DNA of 64,000 nucleotides from Dermanyssus gallinae. Taxonomy: Eukaryota; Arthropoda; Arachnida; Mesostigmata; Dermanyssidae. Positions 19,890 to 31,979 of this stretch are shown here, piece after piece. Location: positions 62,001 to 126,000 of the forward strand of contig QVRM01001789.1 of NCBI GenBank assembly GCA_003439945.1. The letters are read 5' to 3'. A program made the position numbers and the translations under genes. The notes below the pieces were generated by a model. The model saw only the letters and a list, made by a program, of their open reading frames with translations. It was not told the origin of the DNA and did not search any database. Positions within the stretch are counted from its first letter, which is position 1. Each line of letters opens with the position of its first letter.

Positions 19890-20900
19890 TGAGGAGCAAT
19901 GAACCTGCATCAAGTTCTGTGGTTAAAACCATATGTTCTAAAGTGGCGGAATTATTACGAACTGTTTATAATGATCAAGCAGTGTCTCGAAACACTGTTT
20001 GTATGTAGTACCGTGGATTTCGTGACGGACGTGAGGGGACTGAGGATGACCTCATTTGGGAAGGCCTTTGACGTCGAAAAAAATATTAGAAGAAAACGTT
20101 GCAAACCTGCTTGATATTGTACTCAACTATCGCTGACCTACTGTCAGGTAGGTAGGTAGCTGAGGAATCTCATGGATCGGTTGTAACAGTATTGGCAGGT
20201 ATTTCATGCCTCAGAAGATTAGCAGGAAAGATTGTTTCAAGAATGTAGAATTTCCAGCAAGTGACCACCTGTTGGAAAAGTCCAAATTGAATCTTCAGGC
20301 CGTAGCAGAATACCCTGGATTATTTCAGAGAGTGATTACAAAATTAGAGTTATGGTTGTATGGTTACGACATCGAGAACAAAGGTCAATCCTCCCAGTGG
20401 TGCTTCCAAGAAACGAGTGGAACAACGAATTTCATTGACACCAAGATTGTTTTGACTGTATTTTCGACTACAAGGAAATTATCTACGAACTTCTGCCATC
20501 TTGTCCTACGGCCAATAAAGAATACAATTGCGAATTTTTAAGAAGGTTGCGCGAGAACGTCCAAAATAAGACGCCTGAACTGTGGAAAAATAGCTCTTGG
20601 ATTCTACATCAGAGCAAAGCCTTGACGTACACATCGTTACCGACTTCGGATTATTTAATGAAAAATTTACTTATGTATTTCCGCAACCTCCCCACTCCAC
20701 AGACCCGGTTCTGTTCAACTATGCCTTTTTCTACAAATATAAATTGAGAGAATAACCCTTCGAGATTACAAAGGAGGTGACGGAAAATTCGGAAAGGCGA
20801 ATTTTGTTTCAATTTTGTAAAGATAAAAAGGCGACCAAAGTGCATTGCAGCAGGCGGGGACCGTTTTTGAACAAAAACACATTGGAAGATTAAATTAAAA
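19890..20900 (+). pseudogene. Decayed mariner transposase (copy 1)
   Basis: Broken frames preserve the order of a mariner transposase. MIKQC lies near 19,970. LELWLYGYDIENKGQSSQW (20,344-20,400) is the VTGDETWVYGYDPETKxQSSEW block. DYKEIIYELLPSCPTANKEY and RRLRENVQNKTPELWKNSSWILH follow at 20,468-20,610. Then come DYLMKNLLMYFRNLP and a tail around RPKCIAAGGDRF (20,830-20,870). Many stops and indels make it non-functional. The decayed copy at 59.6-60.6 kb is a relative. Confidence 0.75.
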
Positions 20901-21006
20901 TGTTTGTTTAGAATAAATATGTATCAGAACTTTTCGATCCGCCCTCGTACATATATACGCAGGATGTTTTGTAATTACGTACACGCATGTTATATACGAA
21001 GTCCTT

Positions 21007-21090
21007 TGTGTCACATGTGCTTGTACCCTGTGTCACATGTGCTTGTACCCTGTGTCACATGTGCTTGTACCCTGTGTCACATGTGCTTGT
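21007..21090. repeat. 22-bp minisatellite, 3.8 copies
   Basis: The unit TGTGTCACATGTGCTTGTAC(CC) repeats at 21007, 21029, 21051 and 21073 with no mismatch seen. The last unit is truncated. The unit contains CACATGTG, an 8-bp palindrome with an E-box core. Confidence 0.97.
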
Positions 21091-21299
21091 TTTTATATGA
21101 TTATCATTACGAGGCTGTAGTGATATTGATCGTACTATTGTAGATTTTGCCTAATCGGGTGTGTAAATAAATCATGTGATACACATACATTTTCGCAATC
21201 TGCTCGTCGTCTTACGTATTTGATGAGGTGCCATTCTTGGCAGCAGACGAAAGTTTTGTGTCATACTGAATGCGAACACACACTAACACAGACATGGCG

Positions 21300-21960
21300 G
21301 ACCAAGCCCAAACGTCTCTGGAACTTCAGAGACAATAAGCAAATATTATAGTTTTGCTTTCCCAAGAAACACATCGTATTGAATTGCAGTTGCGTACGCA
21401 GCTACTAAAAATGCAAAGCCAGACTCCTGTAGAGCAAAATGGTAGACCCGCAAAAGAGGATTTCGGCGCCGTTTGCTGCTAAATTCTTTGAAGCACAAAG
21501 CAGCAAGCATTTTCGGTTCTTGTCTGACGAGAATATATATTCCGTACAATCAAAAATAATTTGGCTTGTCCTCGATTTAGAAGATGTGCCCGTTGTGTCA
21601 GAAACCAAATGTTCACCCTATGTTCACGTCCTGAGTATTCTGTCTAATGAGGGAGACGTCCTGGTACCACACTTCTTTCAGAAAGGCAAAACCCTAAAAA
21701 AGAAGCTTATCTGCTTGATCTTCAATTTATCGTGAAACCATGGATAAATGTTCTGTCCGGCAATAAGATGTACGTTTTCCAGCAAAAGGACGCACACGCT
21801 CATACAAGCAATTTAGTACTGAAGTGCAGAAGTGGCGGTGTTCTTTTGTTCAGGGACTTGTGGTCACCTGTCAGCTTAAATATGAATCCATTTGATTGCT
21901 AGGTATGGGGCATCAAGCGAACATCTGACAAAAAGCGACATGACTAAATCAACCTTTTCA
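21300..21960 (+). pseudogene. Decayed DDE transposase of the FSDEKIFTVD type
   Basis: The frame from 21,439 gives FRFLSDENIYSVQSKI, EDVPVVSETKC, VHVLSILSNEGDVLVPHFFQKG. After a frame break come MYVFQQKDAHAHTSN, DLWSP and MNPFD. This follows the arthropod transposase order FSDEKIFTVD, DVPIV, SNEGDVMPPHFF, YVFQQDGAPAHTS, WPPSSPDLNPLD. The second catalytic block reads QQKD instead of QQDG. It is related to the fragments at 39.9-40.5 and 45.4-46.0 kb. Confidence 0.75.
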
Positions 21961-22578
21961 CTGTTTCGTTTAAGCAGGGATGCCCGAACATTGATAAACA
22001 TAGCTTGAAGTAAGCTTGTGACCATATAGGCAAATAAGAGCCGATAATCAAAGTAAACAGACGTTGCAAAAAATAACTGAATAACGAAACTTACAAGGCA
22101 GATAGTTACGAAGCCAAAAGCAGCTATCGCAGGTCTTGCCAGTCTGCGTAAGTCTGGAACTACTACGATATGTTGTCCTGCATGCGTATCACGCATTATT
22201 GGAACCAATTATATTCTATTGTGAGGGGCTGGGGAGGCATCTATAAAAGCTTTAAAAAGTGCTACTAGTTCAGAAGGATGCGCTCCGTGCTCAGTAGGAT
22301 ATAAGTAAACTTGTAGCGTGCCTTTTTTGCAAATAGAGTACGTCTATCATTTATTTAATAAAGACTTATTTAAGAAATGTTGCTACGGGCGCGTATAAAA
22401 TCATTTACATACCGTTTTCATTTGAATACAGGTTTAGAAGCAAGCGACATGACTGCATGTGAGGCCAATGTGTGACATACTTTTTTGGTAAAAGCACTAT
22501 GGATTTCTGCAACTTAATTTAAAACATAAATAGCGTCTATTAAAGCTCTATCTACGGTTTACCGCAAAACGCACTTGC

Positions 22579-22622
<44 letters not shown>

Positions 22623-23204
22623 TAACAATTATTAAAAGCCCTCATAGGAAAAGACTAACGGCGTTAAATCGGATTTCGCTGCGATAACGCTCGACGTTCA
22701 TCGTGGAGTGAAAAATATAGTCCAATAAAGATCTGTTAGACAAGAGGCCGCACCAGACTGGTACATAACGGCTTTTTGTTAATCGCATGAGGGCTCTCGG
22801 TTACCCATATGCAAACGTTTTACTTATTTACATTTCCAAGATAGAAATGGGCTTTGTCGGAAGAGATCATTTTCGTCATTCACAAAATCGGAATCTCGCT
22901 ACATCATCTAAACGGACGAAGTTTAGCCGCTCCTAATGGTAATTCGTATGCTTAAGCTCTAGCGCCAATTGTATCTTATCTGAATACATCGCTAGACGCG
23001 GCCTCAAAATACATCACGTTGAGGTGCGCGAAAAACACAGGCACATTAGTCACGTCGTCAAACTGATTTTTGCTGACGTTGTGCTACGCGATGTCGGCCA
23101 CAGCGATCACTTTTCAGCCGAACGAACGCAACGCTGTCTTTCACAGCACGCACTGAATCTGTCCCGGGAAACTTTTGCAAAAGTTCACAAATAGTGTTCT
23201 GACC
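21961..23204. other. Intergenic stretch, no gene recognised
   Basis: It contains a (TA)n tract at about 22,580-22,621. I see no coding signal. Confidence 0.5.
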
Positions 23205-23209
23205 AAAAA

Positions 23210-23395
23210 AAAATCTTTTCGAGGATGACTCTCAGCCAAGATTTAACGTCTTTGGGAGTGCTTTTCGCATTGCTTCATAGACGGACCCCCATAAATACAA
23301 TACAAATATGCAATATACGGTGGGGCGCACCTATGTGTCTTCTCCGGTCGCGAGGCGCAGACGCATGCCACCACGCCACCGAGCTCGAGTGTTCT
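23210..23395 (-). mobile_element. tRNA-derived SINE copy (minus orientation)
   Basis: Read on the minus strand it has a tRNA-like head around GTGGCGTGGTGGCATGCGTC, then ACACATAGGTGCGCCCCACC, then a body with TTTATGGGGGTCCGTC, GAAGCAATGCGAAAAGC, CGTTAAATCTTGGCTGAG, and an end near CTCGAAAAG. The same order occurs in the copies at 40,744-40,927, 46,281-46,464 and at the right edge of the window. Confidence 0.75.
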
Positions 23396-23514
23396 CACCA
23401 GGCCGCTTATGTTGACCGTAAACTGCAGAAAGAGCTCACCAGCATGTCTGTACAGCGCTTCCCTTGATAACAGGATATGCTTTTGCAATTTCTTCTGTGC
23501 TCTCCCGCTGAATA

Positions 23515-23515
23515 C

Positions 23516-23583
<68 letters not shown>
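23515..23583. repeat. Long (TA)n microsatellite
   Basis: About 69 bp of near-perfect TA, one of the longest in the window. It abuts a dispersed repeat copy on its right. Confidence 0.96.
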
Positions 23584-23586
<3 letters not shown>

Positions 23587-23735
23587 CGTTGTATATGAGA
23601 GAGTTTGTAAAATGCAGTCGTTACCTTTGTAGTCGAAGTCAAGTACTTAATGTTCCAGTACTACGCATTTAGAGGGTAAAAAAGTCATGCTATTTTCAAA
23701 ACACAACAAAATAGAGCAATGTCGTTGACAGCCCC
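23584..23735 (+). repeat. Dispersed repeat R150, copy 1
   Basis: About 150 bp closely matching 25,230-25,373 in direct orientation. Shared blocks include CAAGTACTTAATGTTCCAGT, AGTACTACGCATTT, CATGCTATTTTCAAAACAC and CAATGTCGTTGACAGCC. There is no recognisable coding content. Confidence 0.9.
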
Positions 23736-23854
23736 ACCTTATTTTTGGTAGCCCTACTTCTGCTTACGAGAAGAGTAGATTGCAGAGAGGGCAGAGATGA
23801 ACGCGCGAACTTTTGAGAGATGCCACCTCATTATTTGGACACTTTATTTATACT

Positions 23855-24720
23855 AGGTAGATCAAAAAGTTTGTTGACGTAATGTCTATTTTAATTTTAA
23901 AAATATCTAAATTTTTACATGTAACAAAAATAAGTATCATGTGGAATGATTTTGCTTTTTACGAATTGCAGTTTGTAGCAGCAGGTTGCGCAACCGTTAC
24001 ATGTCCGTTACACCTTCAGTTACAATGGAGCAGAACGAGTACCGTGCTGTGATTATGCGTTTAAATGGATTGCCTCATTTAAAAGAGGTAGTATGGGGAC
24101 CGAGGATGCACAACGTTCTGGACGGCCAAAAAAACTTCGGAAGAAAAAACTTTGAAACACTTTTCAACAATTCAACAATTTTGCATGAAACAAAAAAATA
24201 AATGCAAACTGTCTACGACACGATCTAACAAATGAGCAAAAACAGACATGCGAGTCAATTTTGAAGAGCAATTTGGAACTATTGAGACATAATCCGCAGG
24301 GTTTTTGGGCCATTTTGTAGCCGCCGACGAAATCTGGATGCACCACTCCAGAACGGTATGATGTCACCAGCGAGCGGACCGCACGCGGCAAAAAGCCTCC
24401 TACCATGGCAAAGAAGCTCATATTGACCGGAAAGGTTTTGGCGACTCTTTTCTGGAATGCAAAAGGTATTCTACTAATTGACTGCCCTTCTACAGGAAGA
24501 GCGAAAACTAGAAAGTACCACGCAACACTCAGGACTGCGCTGTTTCACCACGACACTGCGTCCGCCCATACGTCTCTCCTTGCCACGCCTAAATTACGCG
24601 AACGAACGCGGTTCCACAGTACCCTCCAAGTTCTCCGAAAATGGCGCAGTGTGACTATTATCACTTTGAAAATCTCAAGAAGTATCTTTCTAAAAAGAGA
24701 TATTGTTTACATTACATATT
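23855..24720 (+). pseudogene. Decayed mariner-type transposase (copy 2)
   Basis: The left edge ACTAGGTAGATCAAAAAGTT resembles a mariner terminal repeat. Downstream frames give FVAADEIWMHHSRT (24,313-24,355), matching the VxxDExWIHHYTPET block. KLILTGKVLATLFWNAKGILL follows at 24,410-24,480, matching SAGKVMATVFWDxxGILL. ALFHHDTASAHTS comes near 24,538. Multiple stops are present and the right end was not found. Confidence 0.75.
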
Positions 24721-24821
24721 AACAGAACTCGTCGTGATTATCACATAAAAGGGTGTATGCAACAGTTTATCGTGGTATGTATTGTCTTCTGTATGCGTAC
24801 TCCTGCAAGTAGAACACGTAA

Positions 24822-25223
24822 CTAATCGCCAAATAGGCGTGTATTATTTGAATTTGCATTCTCCCTATTGGCCATCCGCCAACCACACAATTCGTTCACG
24901 AACTCACAACGAGTTTCAGCCTTTGGAGTGATTGATCGCTGGCTCCTTGGGCTATTGAAGCGTACGTCAAAAAAAGGCCCTAGCAATTTATATTTGCTTA
25001 GTAGACGTAAAGCAGATATTTTACCTTGCGCGAAGAGTGAGCCTATACTAGAAATGGCATCAGCTAACACGCCTTGACCGCAGACGTATGTTTTAGGAAC
25101 ATGTCTTAATCGCCTTCCACTAACTTTCTGTATTTGGACAGATGAAGGGTCTCCCAGGGAGAACAATGTAAAAATTTGGGAAGGTGATGTGGGGCTAAAA
25201 TCAAGATCAGGCGTATTAAGCAT
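24822..25223 (-). other. Unassigned open frame, probably transposon-derived
   Basis: A 133-codon uninterrupted frame with no family that I recognise. It lies between a mariner remnant and the R150 repeat, and is followed by an RT fragment on the same strand, so a LINE origin is possible. Nothing supports a host function. Confidence 0.25.
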
Positions 25224-25229
25224 GCCTAG

Positions 25230-25373
25230 ACCCGCTGTATATGAAAAAGCTTGTAAAACGCAGTTGTTACTTTTGTAGTCAAAGTCAAGTACTTAATGTT
25301 CCAGTACTACGCATTTGGAGGGTAAAAGACTCATGCTATTTTCAAAACACTATAGAGCAATGTCGTTGACAGC
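25230..25373 (+). repeat. Dispersed repeat R150, copy 2
   Basis: Direct repeat of 23,584-23,735 with scattered substitutions and a small deletion after TTTTCAAAACAC. It ends at the point where the RT fragment begins. Confidence 0.9.
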
Positions 25374-25640
25374 CGACCGCAGAACAGCATGAGAGTCACC
25401 AGCCTTTACTTGAGCGAGAGGGTCGCTCAAAAACGCCCTCACCCATTGCCCTGTACAGAAGTGGATACCTAGATGTCCCAATTTGCGGACCAGAAAAGAG
25501 TAATCTATTCTGTCGAACGCGCTCTTTTAGTCAAACTAAACGCAGTAAAACATTCTTCGAGCATTTTGCAGCATAGCCCAGTCCCGGGTCAATACGTATC
25601 AGAGCACTAATGGTGTGATGCGCTGTTAACCAGTATTTCG
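25374..25640 (-). mobile_element. Non-LTR RT fragment, minus strand
   Basis: With a frame shift, the minus strand reads AFDRIDYSFLVRKLGHLGIH, then TGQWVRAFLSDPLAQVKAGDS. This is the fingers/palm block of LINE reverse transcriptases (AFDxVDHxxLLxKLxxLGI). TGLCCKMLEECFTAF precedes it. Only this part of the RT is visible. Confidence 0.6.
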
Positions 25641-27206
25641 GTTCTAAATATTCGAAATGTTTTTCTCGTAGTGTGAAGGCTATCGATGATCGTTGGACTA
25701 GATGTGTAGAGCTTCTGAAAAGTATTTTCACAGAAAATCAACGATGTGCACAACGCATAGTGGTCGGCGGTTAGATTATCTAATCGGATAAACAGAATCA
25801 TTCATTACGTGTGCATACATATTGATCATAATTGCATAGGGTGTTTCGGCCGAGATATTGATTGCGTCATGCTAGGGCCATTAAACGACGTCTCACGTCA
25901 AGGACGTTGTCATTGACCACTTGATCGTCAATATCCCGGCCCCAATATGGCAACAAGCTGTATTCGGACAGCAATAACAAGAAAAGCCAAAAACAAGTAC
26001 AGTAGCAGTGTTTATTGTCTCTGTTACATTGACGCTAATGGCATCTGTCACCGGTACCACCACTACACGTGCAACCGCCGCTCGCTCCCGCCGTCACTCA
26101 TACCTGTAGTTGTCAATGGGACGGCGCTCGATTGATAAGCGAGCTCACTTAACATCGCAGAGTTGGCGCCGTGGTGACCGATATTATTGTTATGGGGTAT
26201 GATCATATACTGTTGTTCTTGTCAGAAACGAGGCGCGCGTGCATAGTTCCTAGACAGCCTAAAATGCCTTGAACCGATTTTTTGTCCCTAACAGTAAACT
26301 TCAAAATGAAGGCCGCGTTTTTCGCCTCATATCCACATAATTAAAGGGGGGGGGGGCTTTACAACAAGCCATCCAGGGACTGTACGACCGCGTAAAGAAC
26401 TTTTTAGGATTAAGAGGTATGCATACGGAGGAGTAGTAGTAGTAGAAGTTGCTGTTGTTTTTTAACCTTGTGTTTGGTTTACATTATACGCCCAGACTCT
26501 TTTCTGTAAGTTTTAAACGTTCTTCTAAACCCTTTACTGCATTTTTTAAACGGCGTTATAAGAAATCGTTTAAGTGGTAAATGTCGCATTGCTGTTCGCA
26601 GAACCTACGTTTGCATTCCGACGCAAATAGATTCTTACTTAATAAAAAGCGTGTACTGCACGTTTTGTGCTCAACTATCGGTTTGTGGAATTAAACCTCG
26701 TCTAGCTATCCGATGCTCCATTAGTTTGGTCTTGTAGAATGATGGGTCAGTGTCTGCCATTCACCTCCCAGTCTGCTAGATGCTTTTGCAAACGCGGTTG
26801 TTCTGGGCAAGACATACCTCGAGACGACCGTTACTGCGGCGGTGATTTTTTGGGTAGCATTCAGTAAGGAGGCTCAAAGCAATGTAAGTTTTTCACTTTA
26901 TTTATTTTCAACATTCCTCTACTTTAGTAACTGCAGGAGTATATTGAATAATTCGCTTATCATAGTATTTTAGCGGAAAAACAATAAGATTTATTTTAAT
27001 AAACTTATGAATTATAACTATAATGTTATCAAGGTTTAACAGCTTAATTTGAATATAATTTTTGTTAGCGTTTTTTTTCTGTAAGGCTAATGCTCTTGTA
27101 CGGGTTTTTCATTTCATGGCTAATTTTTAATCTACTCCGGAATTTACCTTGTCTAAATTGCAAACCATGCAAAGCAAAGGCTTTGCCACTAAGCCGGCTT
27201 GCTCGG

Positions 27207-27260
<54 letters not shown>

Positions 27261-27330
27261 TCCGTAAATCAATTATATTATTTTCAAGTTTAAATGAATT
27301 ATAAATATTGAGGATTTATTAGCTCCTTCA
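25641..27330. other. Intergenic stretch, no gene recognised
   Basis: It contains a G-run near 26,346-26,355 and a (TA)n tract of about 46 bp at 27,212-27,257. No coding signal. Confidence 0.5.
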
Positions 27331-27335
27331 ATGGT

Positions 27336-27638
27336 CGGTGCAGGTGCGGACCAGGTCATGCCGCCAGCTTAGCTAAGATTAGCAAATACAAAAAATACTC
27401 AAGCGTTGATTATCCGCACGAATTTTCTCCGCTGGCGTTCGAGACTATGGGAGCTGCAGGCCCCCTTACGATCAAGCTGATTCAGCGCGTCGGTAGAAGC
27501 CTTAATCTTTCGACAGGAGACTCGAGAGCATCCGAATTCTTGCGTCAGAGGCTGTCGCTCTACATTCAACGAGGAAATGCAGCGTATGTTCGGGGCACAT
27601 TGTTAAACTGGGCTAAATCTAGGCTAGAGAACCCGTGA
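27336..27638 (+). pseudogene. C-terminal fragment of the RPDG-type retroelement polyprotein
   Basis: The frame reads AASLAKISKYKKYSSVDY, then FSPLAFETMGAAGP, IKLIQRVGRSLNLSTGDSRA and FLRQRLSLYIQRGNAAYVRGTL, to a TGA at 27,638. It aligns block by block with the end of the element at 41.6-42.1 kb (LVFETLGGPGPEAWSLLQKIG, FLLQRLSLAVQRGNAAAIMGTM). It is a 5'-truncated copy of the family that also sits in the RB intron. Confidence 0.75.
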
Positions 27639-27659
27639 TCACACGTTCGCGCGGAGACC

Positions 27660-30655
27660 ATTGTGCACTCTAAAGTGCTAACATAGCGAAGTTATATAAA
27701 TAAACTGTATATTCACGTTAAACATATTGAGGATTATAATATTAACTTTATCTTGGTTGGAATACACGATAAAGCATTTTTTTAAGTTGTTATCGCATTT
27801 TTTATTTAATATTTTTTTATTGACAGCCCATAAGGTTCTAGGTATGCTGAGTCGTAAACAATCAATTAGTAATTTTTCCCTATAATATAGTCTTACATAG
27901 TCTCTCCCTATAGTCATAAATGGTCAAACAATTTGTTTTTGTAGTGTGCTTGTTGATTTTCGCGCAACGTTCGATTTCGGTTCCGGGAAGAATTACCCTA
28001 TATACAAACAAGCAAACTATTTATTAAAAACCAATATTGCCTTTGGGAAGAAATGTCGAACCTTAAAGAGAGCTAGTGAAAAAAAGCACTGAACACCTTA
28101 GCCTTGGTAAACCAATGAGCAGGAAAAGATAATCTAAACCTACTGAACCTGCTTTCGACCGTAGATCTGTAATGCGAATTATAGGTTACCACTGCGTATC
28201 ATAAATCATAAAGTGTAAAACACGTTTGCAATATAGAACGTTGATGATATCTCTAAACAGTCTCAGCGGTCTGCGCTACCAGTGCTTGTTTTGAGATAAA
28301 TACCAAATATAATATAATTTATGCTTTGACTCACCTAAATGTTGTAAAAAGACCGAATGTCGTTACCGCTGTTATTTGTATTGCATGCGAACAAAAAAAT
28401 AACTGACGTGAACGACGTAAATGGCTTTACGCAACAACGGTAAATAGTGTTGAGACGCCATCCAAAGCTGTCCTCGGGATACTTCGGGTATTTGTATGCC
28501 TAACATTAGTTTCACAAACATGAAACAAGAGACACAGCGGTAGGTGCCGGTGACGACGGAACTGCTAGACAGCCTCTAGGCTTTTTCGAAATCCATACAG
28601 CATTATTTCTATTTTGGGATGAGGGTCACAATGACAAGTGGATTTCGACTTCTACGTAAAAATATACCGTTCACAGAGCACATCTTACTGCCTGCTGTCA
28701 TACCACATCAAGGCGATTGTACAGCGGTCCCATTTGTGCTATAATGATGGTGCCATTTTGTTGTGCGTAACTGAACACAAAAGGGGTGGATTCGAGCTAC
28801 GTGCAGTTTATGGGTCCAAATGTATGCTCTTTCTAATCAAAGGACGACGATATTAATACTTTAGGCTGACACGTGAATAAGCTAAAGATTTAAGAAAGGT
28901 GATAAATATTTAAGCTTATTTTAAAGCCAATTGTTCACAGACTTCTAAATATGATTTGAACATTTTTTTTAAATTTTTTTATTTTTATATCTGGCAGAAA
29001 TAGAGGTAAACGAAGTCTGCATGTTGTTTCTAAATTGGTTGTTCTTAACCTAACAATAAAATGCAAGAATAGAATAATGTGGGCGACATGTGTTACCCGA
29101 GGATTTCAGGAAGGAAAAATGCCGATGCGCGAGGTGCGGAAATGTGCAACCCATACTATAGGGCAAGATGTCTAGCCGTCATTTCGATAGCCGAGTTATC
29201 GAGGAGTCTCAAGACGATATACCAGTTCTAAAAGTTATCTGTAATTTGTATATCTTTAAATTCAAAATTAGCATTTAATGTTATTATTATAGTCTTCCTC
29301 GTTTTACCGGCATCTAATGGATCAGAGATGGTCATATGGAGCAAACTTAGACAAAACGACCACAATGATTTTTTTTCTGGCAGCCGCAGTTTGTTTTCAA
29401 AATATAGACTATATAGGCACACCTCCAGGCGGGTTGAATACTCGGCTGCAGTAAGACGTATGTGCTTAGTATTGTTGGTAACTGCAATCACCTAAAGCAT
29501 TCCTGAGTTTGGTTACAAGAAGTTAGCCACCCCTGGGTGTGCATGATTTTACCTTTTCGATCAACTGTGGCGGCAATCTGCTCTGTAGCCGATGTGCATC
29601 ACATAGATGGAATATTATCGAGGGCGCTGAGTGAAGATGTTGGCCAGCGACTCTGACGAAAGGAGTCATAGGCGCGACGCATAATTATCGTACGAAATGC
29701 ATGACTTTTGTGACCATTTTACTAGCATAAAGCTACGTAATTGTCTCGGTGAAGGGCATAGTTTATGACTATAATGGGCGTGCTTAAATTGTTTTCTTTA
29801 AATAGGTTAACGGTGACTATCTCGGATTGTTGCTCCAGTAGCATAGTGGTACAACGAAGGTCGTGGCCTAAGATTGCTACTCCTTCAAAAGTGGCTAAAT
29901 CGAAAAAATAAAACAACTCGGAACACTTGTGTGTTTTTGAAAAGTTTACTTGTTGTAGCAGGACGTTTGACCTATAACGTTGTTTTTCAAGACGATTATC
30001 GTTTCAGTTCAAGGTGCGCTTTACCTTAAAGGAGGGACCTGCGAAAAAGCATGCGTGATAAAAATTACTTTCTATTAAGCCAGCTGCCGATATATTCCTG
30101 GCCAATGTAGCCATGTGTATATTTTAATCTCTGTGTCGTATAGAATTACATTAAACATATAGCTATTTTACGGAGCAGAATATCACACACTGTTCATCAT
30201 TATGAATCAATTGCGGTAAATCACTAAACTTACCGGTAGCTTTAGCTTGTTTTTGGATAAGATAGTCATGCTGTAGGACTAAGATTAGATAGCCATAGAT
30301 TACCACAAATCATACTATCTGTAGTATACAGATAGAACGATATTTACTTCTTAGCGACACGTGACGGGGGAGCGGATATGGCAGTCGATATGGTATCGAA
30401 AGAACCGAGTAACTAGATAGGCTGAATAAGGCTGGCACGTTGGTGCGTACAGCGGTTTTGCAGACTCACTGTTTACTTGCACATATCGAAATCGAGCAGA
30501 TTAACGATTAAGCCGATACAGCTTTCGGCACAGAGTAATTACGCACTTTCATTAGCCTATGGTTTTGTTTATACTTATCAAAAATAGTAATATACGCCGT
30601 TATGTGTTGCTGCTTGTTTCAACCATTAAGGTAGGCGTAGTACCTTATACCACAG
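27660..30655. other. About 3 kb with no recognised gene or element
   Basis: AT-rich sequence with only short open frames. I see no splice-bounded exons, no transposase or RT motifs and no long microsatellite. Confidence 0.5.
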
Positions 30656-30661
30656 TCTAAG

Positions 30662-31336
30662 ATAATAATAATAATAATCCCTGGCGGAATCACTCATTGG
30701 CGAGGAAGCAAAGCTTGAATTAAAAAAGGCAACTATGGTAGTAGACACCACAATCAGGATTCAACTCGATCCCGGCCCTTTGAGAGAGCACGTGAGTCGG
30801 AAACTTCTTGGCGCTTACAAAACTAAGAAGTCCGCACGAGATATAATAAATAGCCTAGCATCAGCAAGAGAACGTGCCGTTTTTCTAGCGGCTCAAGATC
30901 CCTTCAACGGGGGCTGGCTTCAAGCGCTGCTCTCCCGTCAGCTTGGCACCATGCTGGACCCAAACTCCTTCCGCATGGTGTCAGCCCTTAGGATAGGCGC
31001 CCCCGTCTGCCAGTCCTTTTCTTGCCTGCCATGCGGCCAGCCCGTCGACTCTGACGGTCTACACCCGTTAAGCTGTCTGAAAAGTCCCGGCAGACTCACA
31101 AGACACGCTGAACTCAACGCCATAGTACGAAGAGCTCTTAGAAGGTGCAGGGATACCATCTACACCCGAGCCGAAGGGTCTTAATGGCAGCAATGAGCTG
31201 CGACCTGACGGGGTCACCATCCCGCTAAGGTCACACGTCAAAAGCCTTGTATGGAATGTTACGGTTTCATGCACGGCGGCCTTGTCGTATTTATGTCACA
31301 GCGCAGTCGAATCTGGATGGGTAACAGAGCGTAAGC

Positions 31337-31374
<38 letters not shown>
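30662..31374 (+). pseudogene. RPDG-type retroelement fragment bounded by AAT/ATA arrays
   Basis: An open stretch from about 30,680 to a TAA at 31,184 includes LREHVSRKLLGAYKTKKSARD, INSLASARERAVFLAAQDP, NSFRMVSALRIGAPVCQSFSC, LPCGQPVDSDGLHPLSC (C-x2-C-x9-H-x3-C, probably metal-binding) and RHAELNAIVRRAL. After the stop the frame continues with RPDGVTIPLRS and SLVWNVTV. The order is linker, zinc-binding, then a restriction-like endonuclease region. ATA repeats lie at 30,662-30,678 and an AAT array at about 31,339-31,374. Confidence 0.75.
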
Positions 31375-31375
<1 letters not shown>

Positions 31376-31979
31376 GTCCAAGCCTTTTAAGCTCTAGTAA
31401 GAGTTAGCAGTGGCGATTACTATAAATGTCTTATATGTAAGTTCAAATTAATTTTCAATAATGTATTTGTAGAATAAGTCCACTTTACGCCACTTTTATT
31501 AAATTTAGTCGCTTCAAGCACCAACTATAAAGTTGTAAACGGATGCCCTTGTTTATGTATTATCATGTGCATAGGCATTTCTTCGTAATGGAATGGGGGG
31601 AGGGGCAAAATATTTTGTTTAGGAGTGACACTTTCACTCGATGTGTGCTGGCTTCATTGACCAATCCATCGATTCACGAAGACTAAGTGAGAACGTACCG
31701 TAGCGTCATTAAGCGCAAGTCTGGTGCTTCATTGTTAGAACCATATCACTAAGCGACGACTTTTCGGAAAATCTTCCAGCAGTTCGAATCAGTTCCATCT
31801 CAGAGCTGTGTGCTGCGCTTTTTCTATTTGATCATTTGGGATTTAATTTTAGTTTATGAGGACACTATAAGGCACTTGTTCATCATTCCATGACGAACAT
31901 CCACGGAAAAGCGTGTTTACTATGCCCCCCCCCCTCTAAAAAACGAACTTTTTTCCGCGTAGAGCATACATGCAGGGAA

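Noticed and set aside
21007..21090. Possible CRISPR array
   Set aside because: The units are contiguous 22-mers without spacers in a eukaryotic context; it is a minisatellite.
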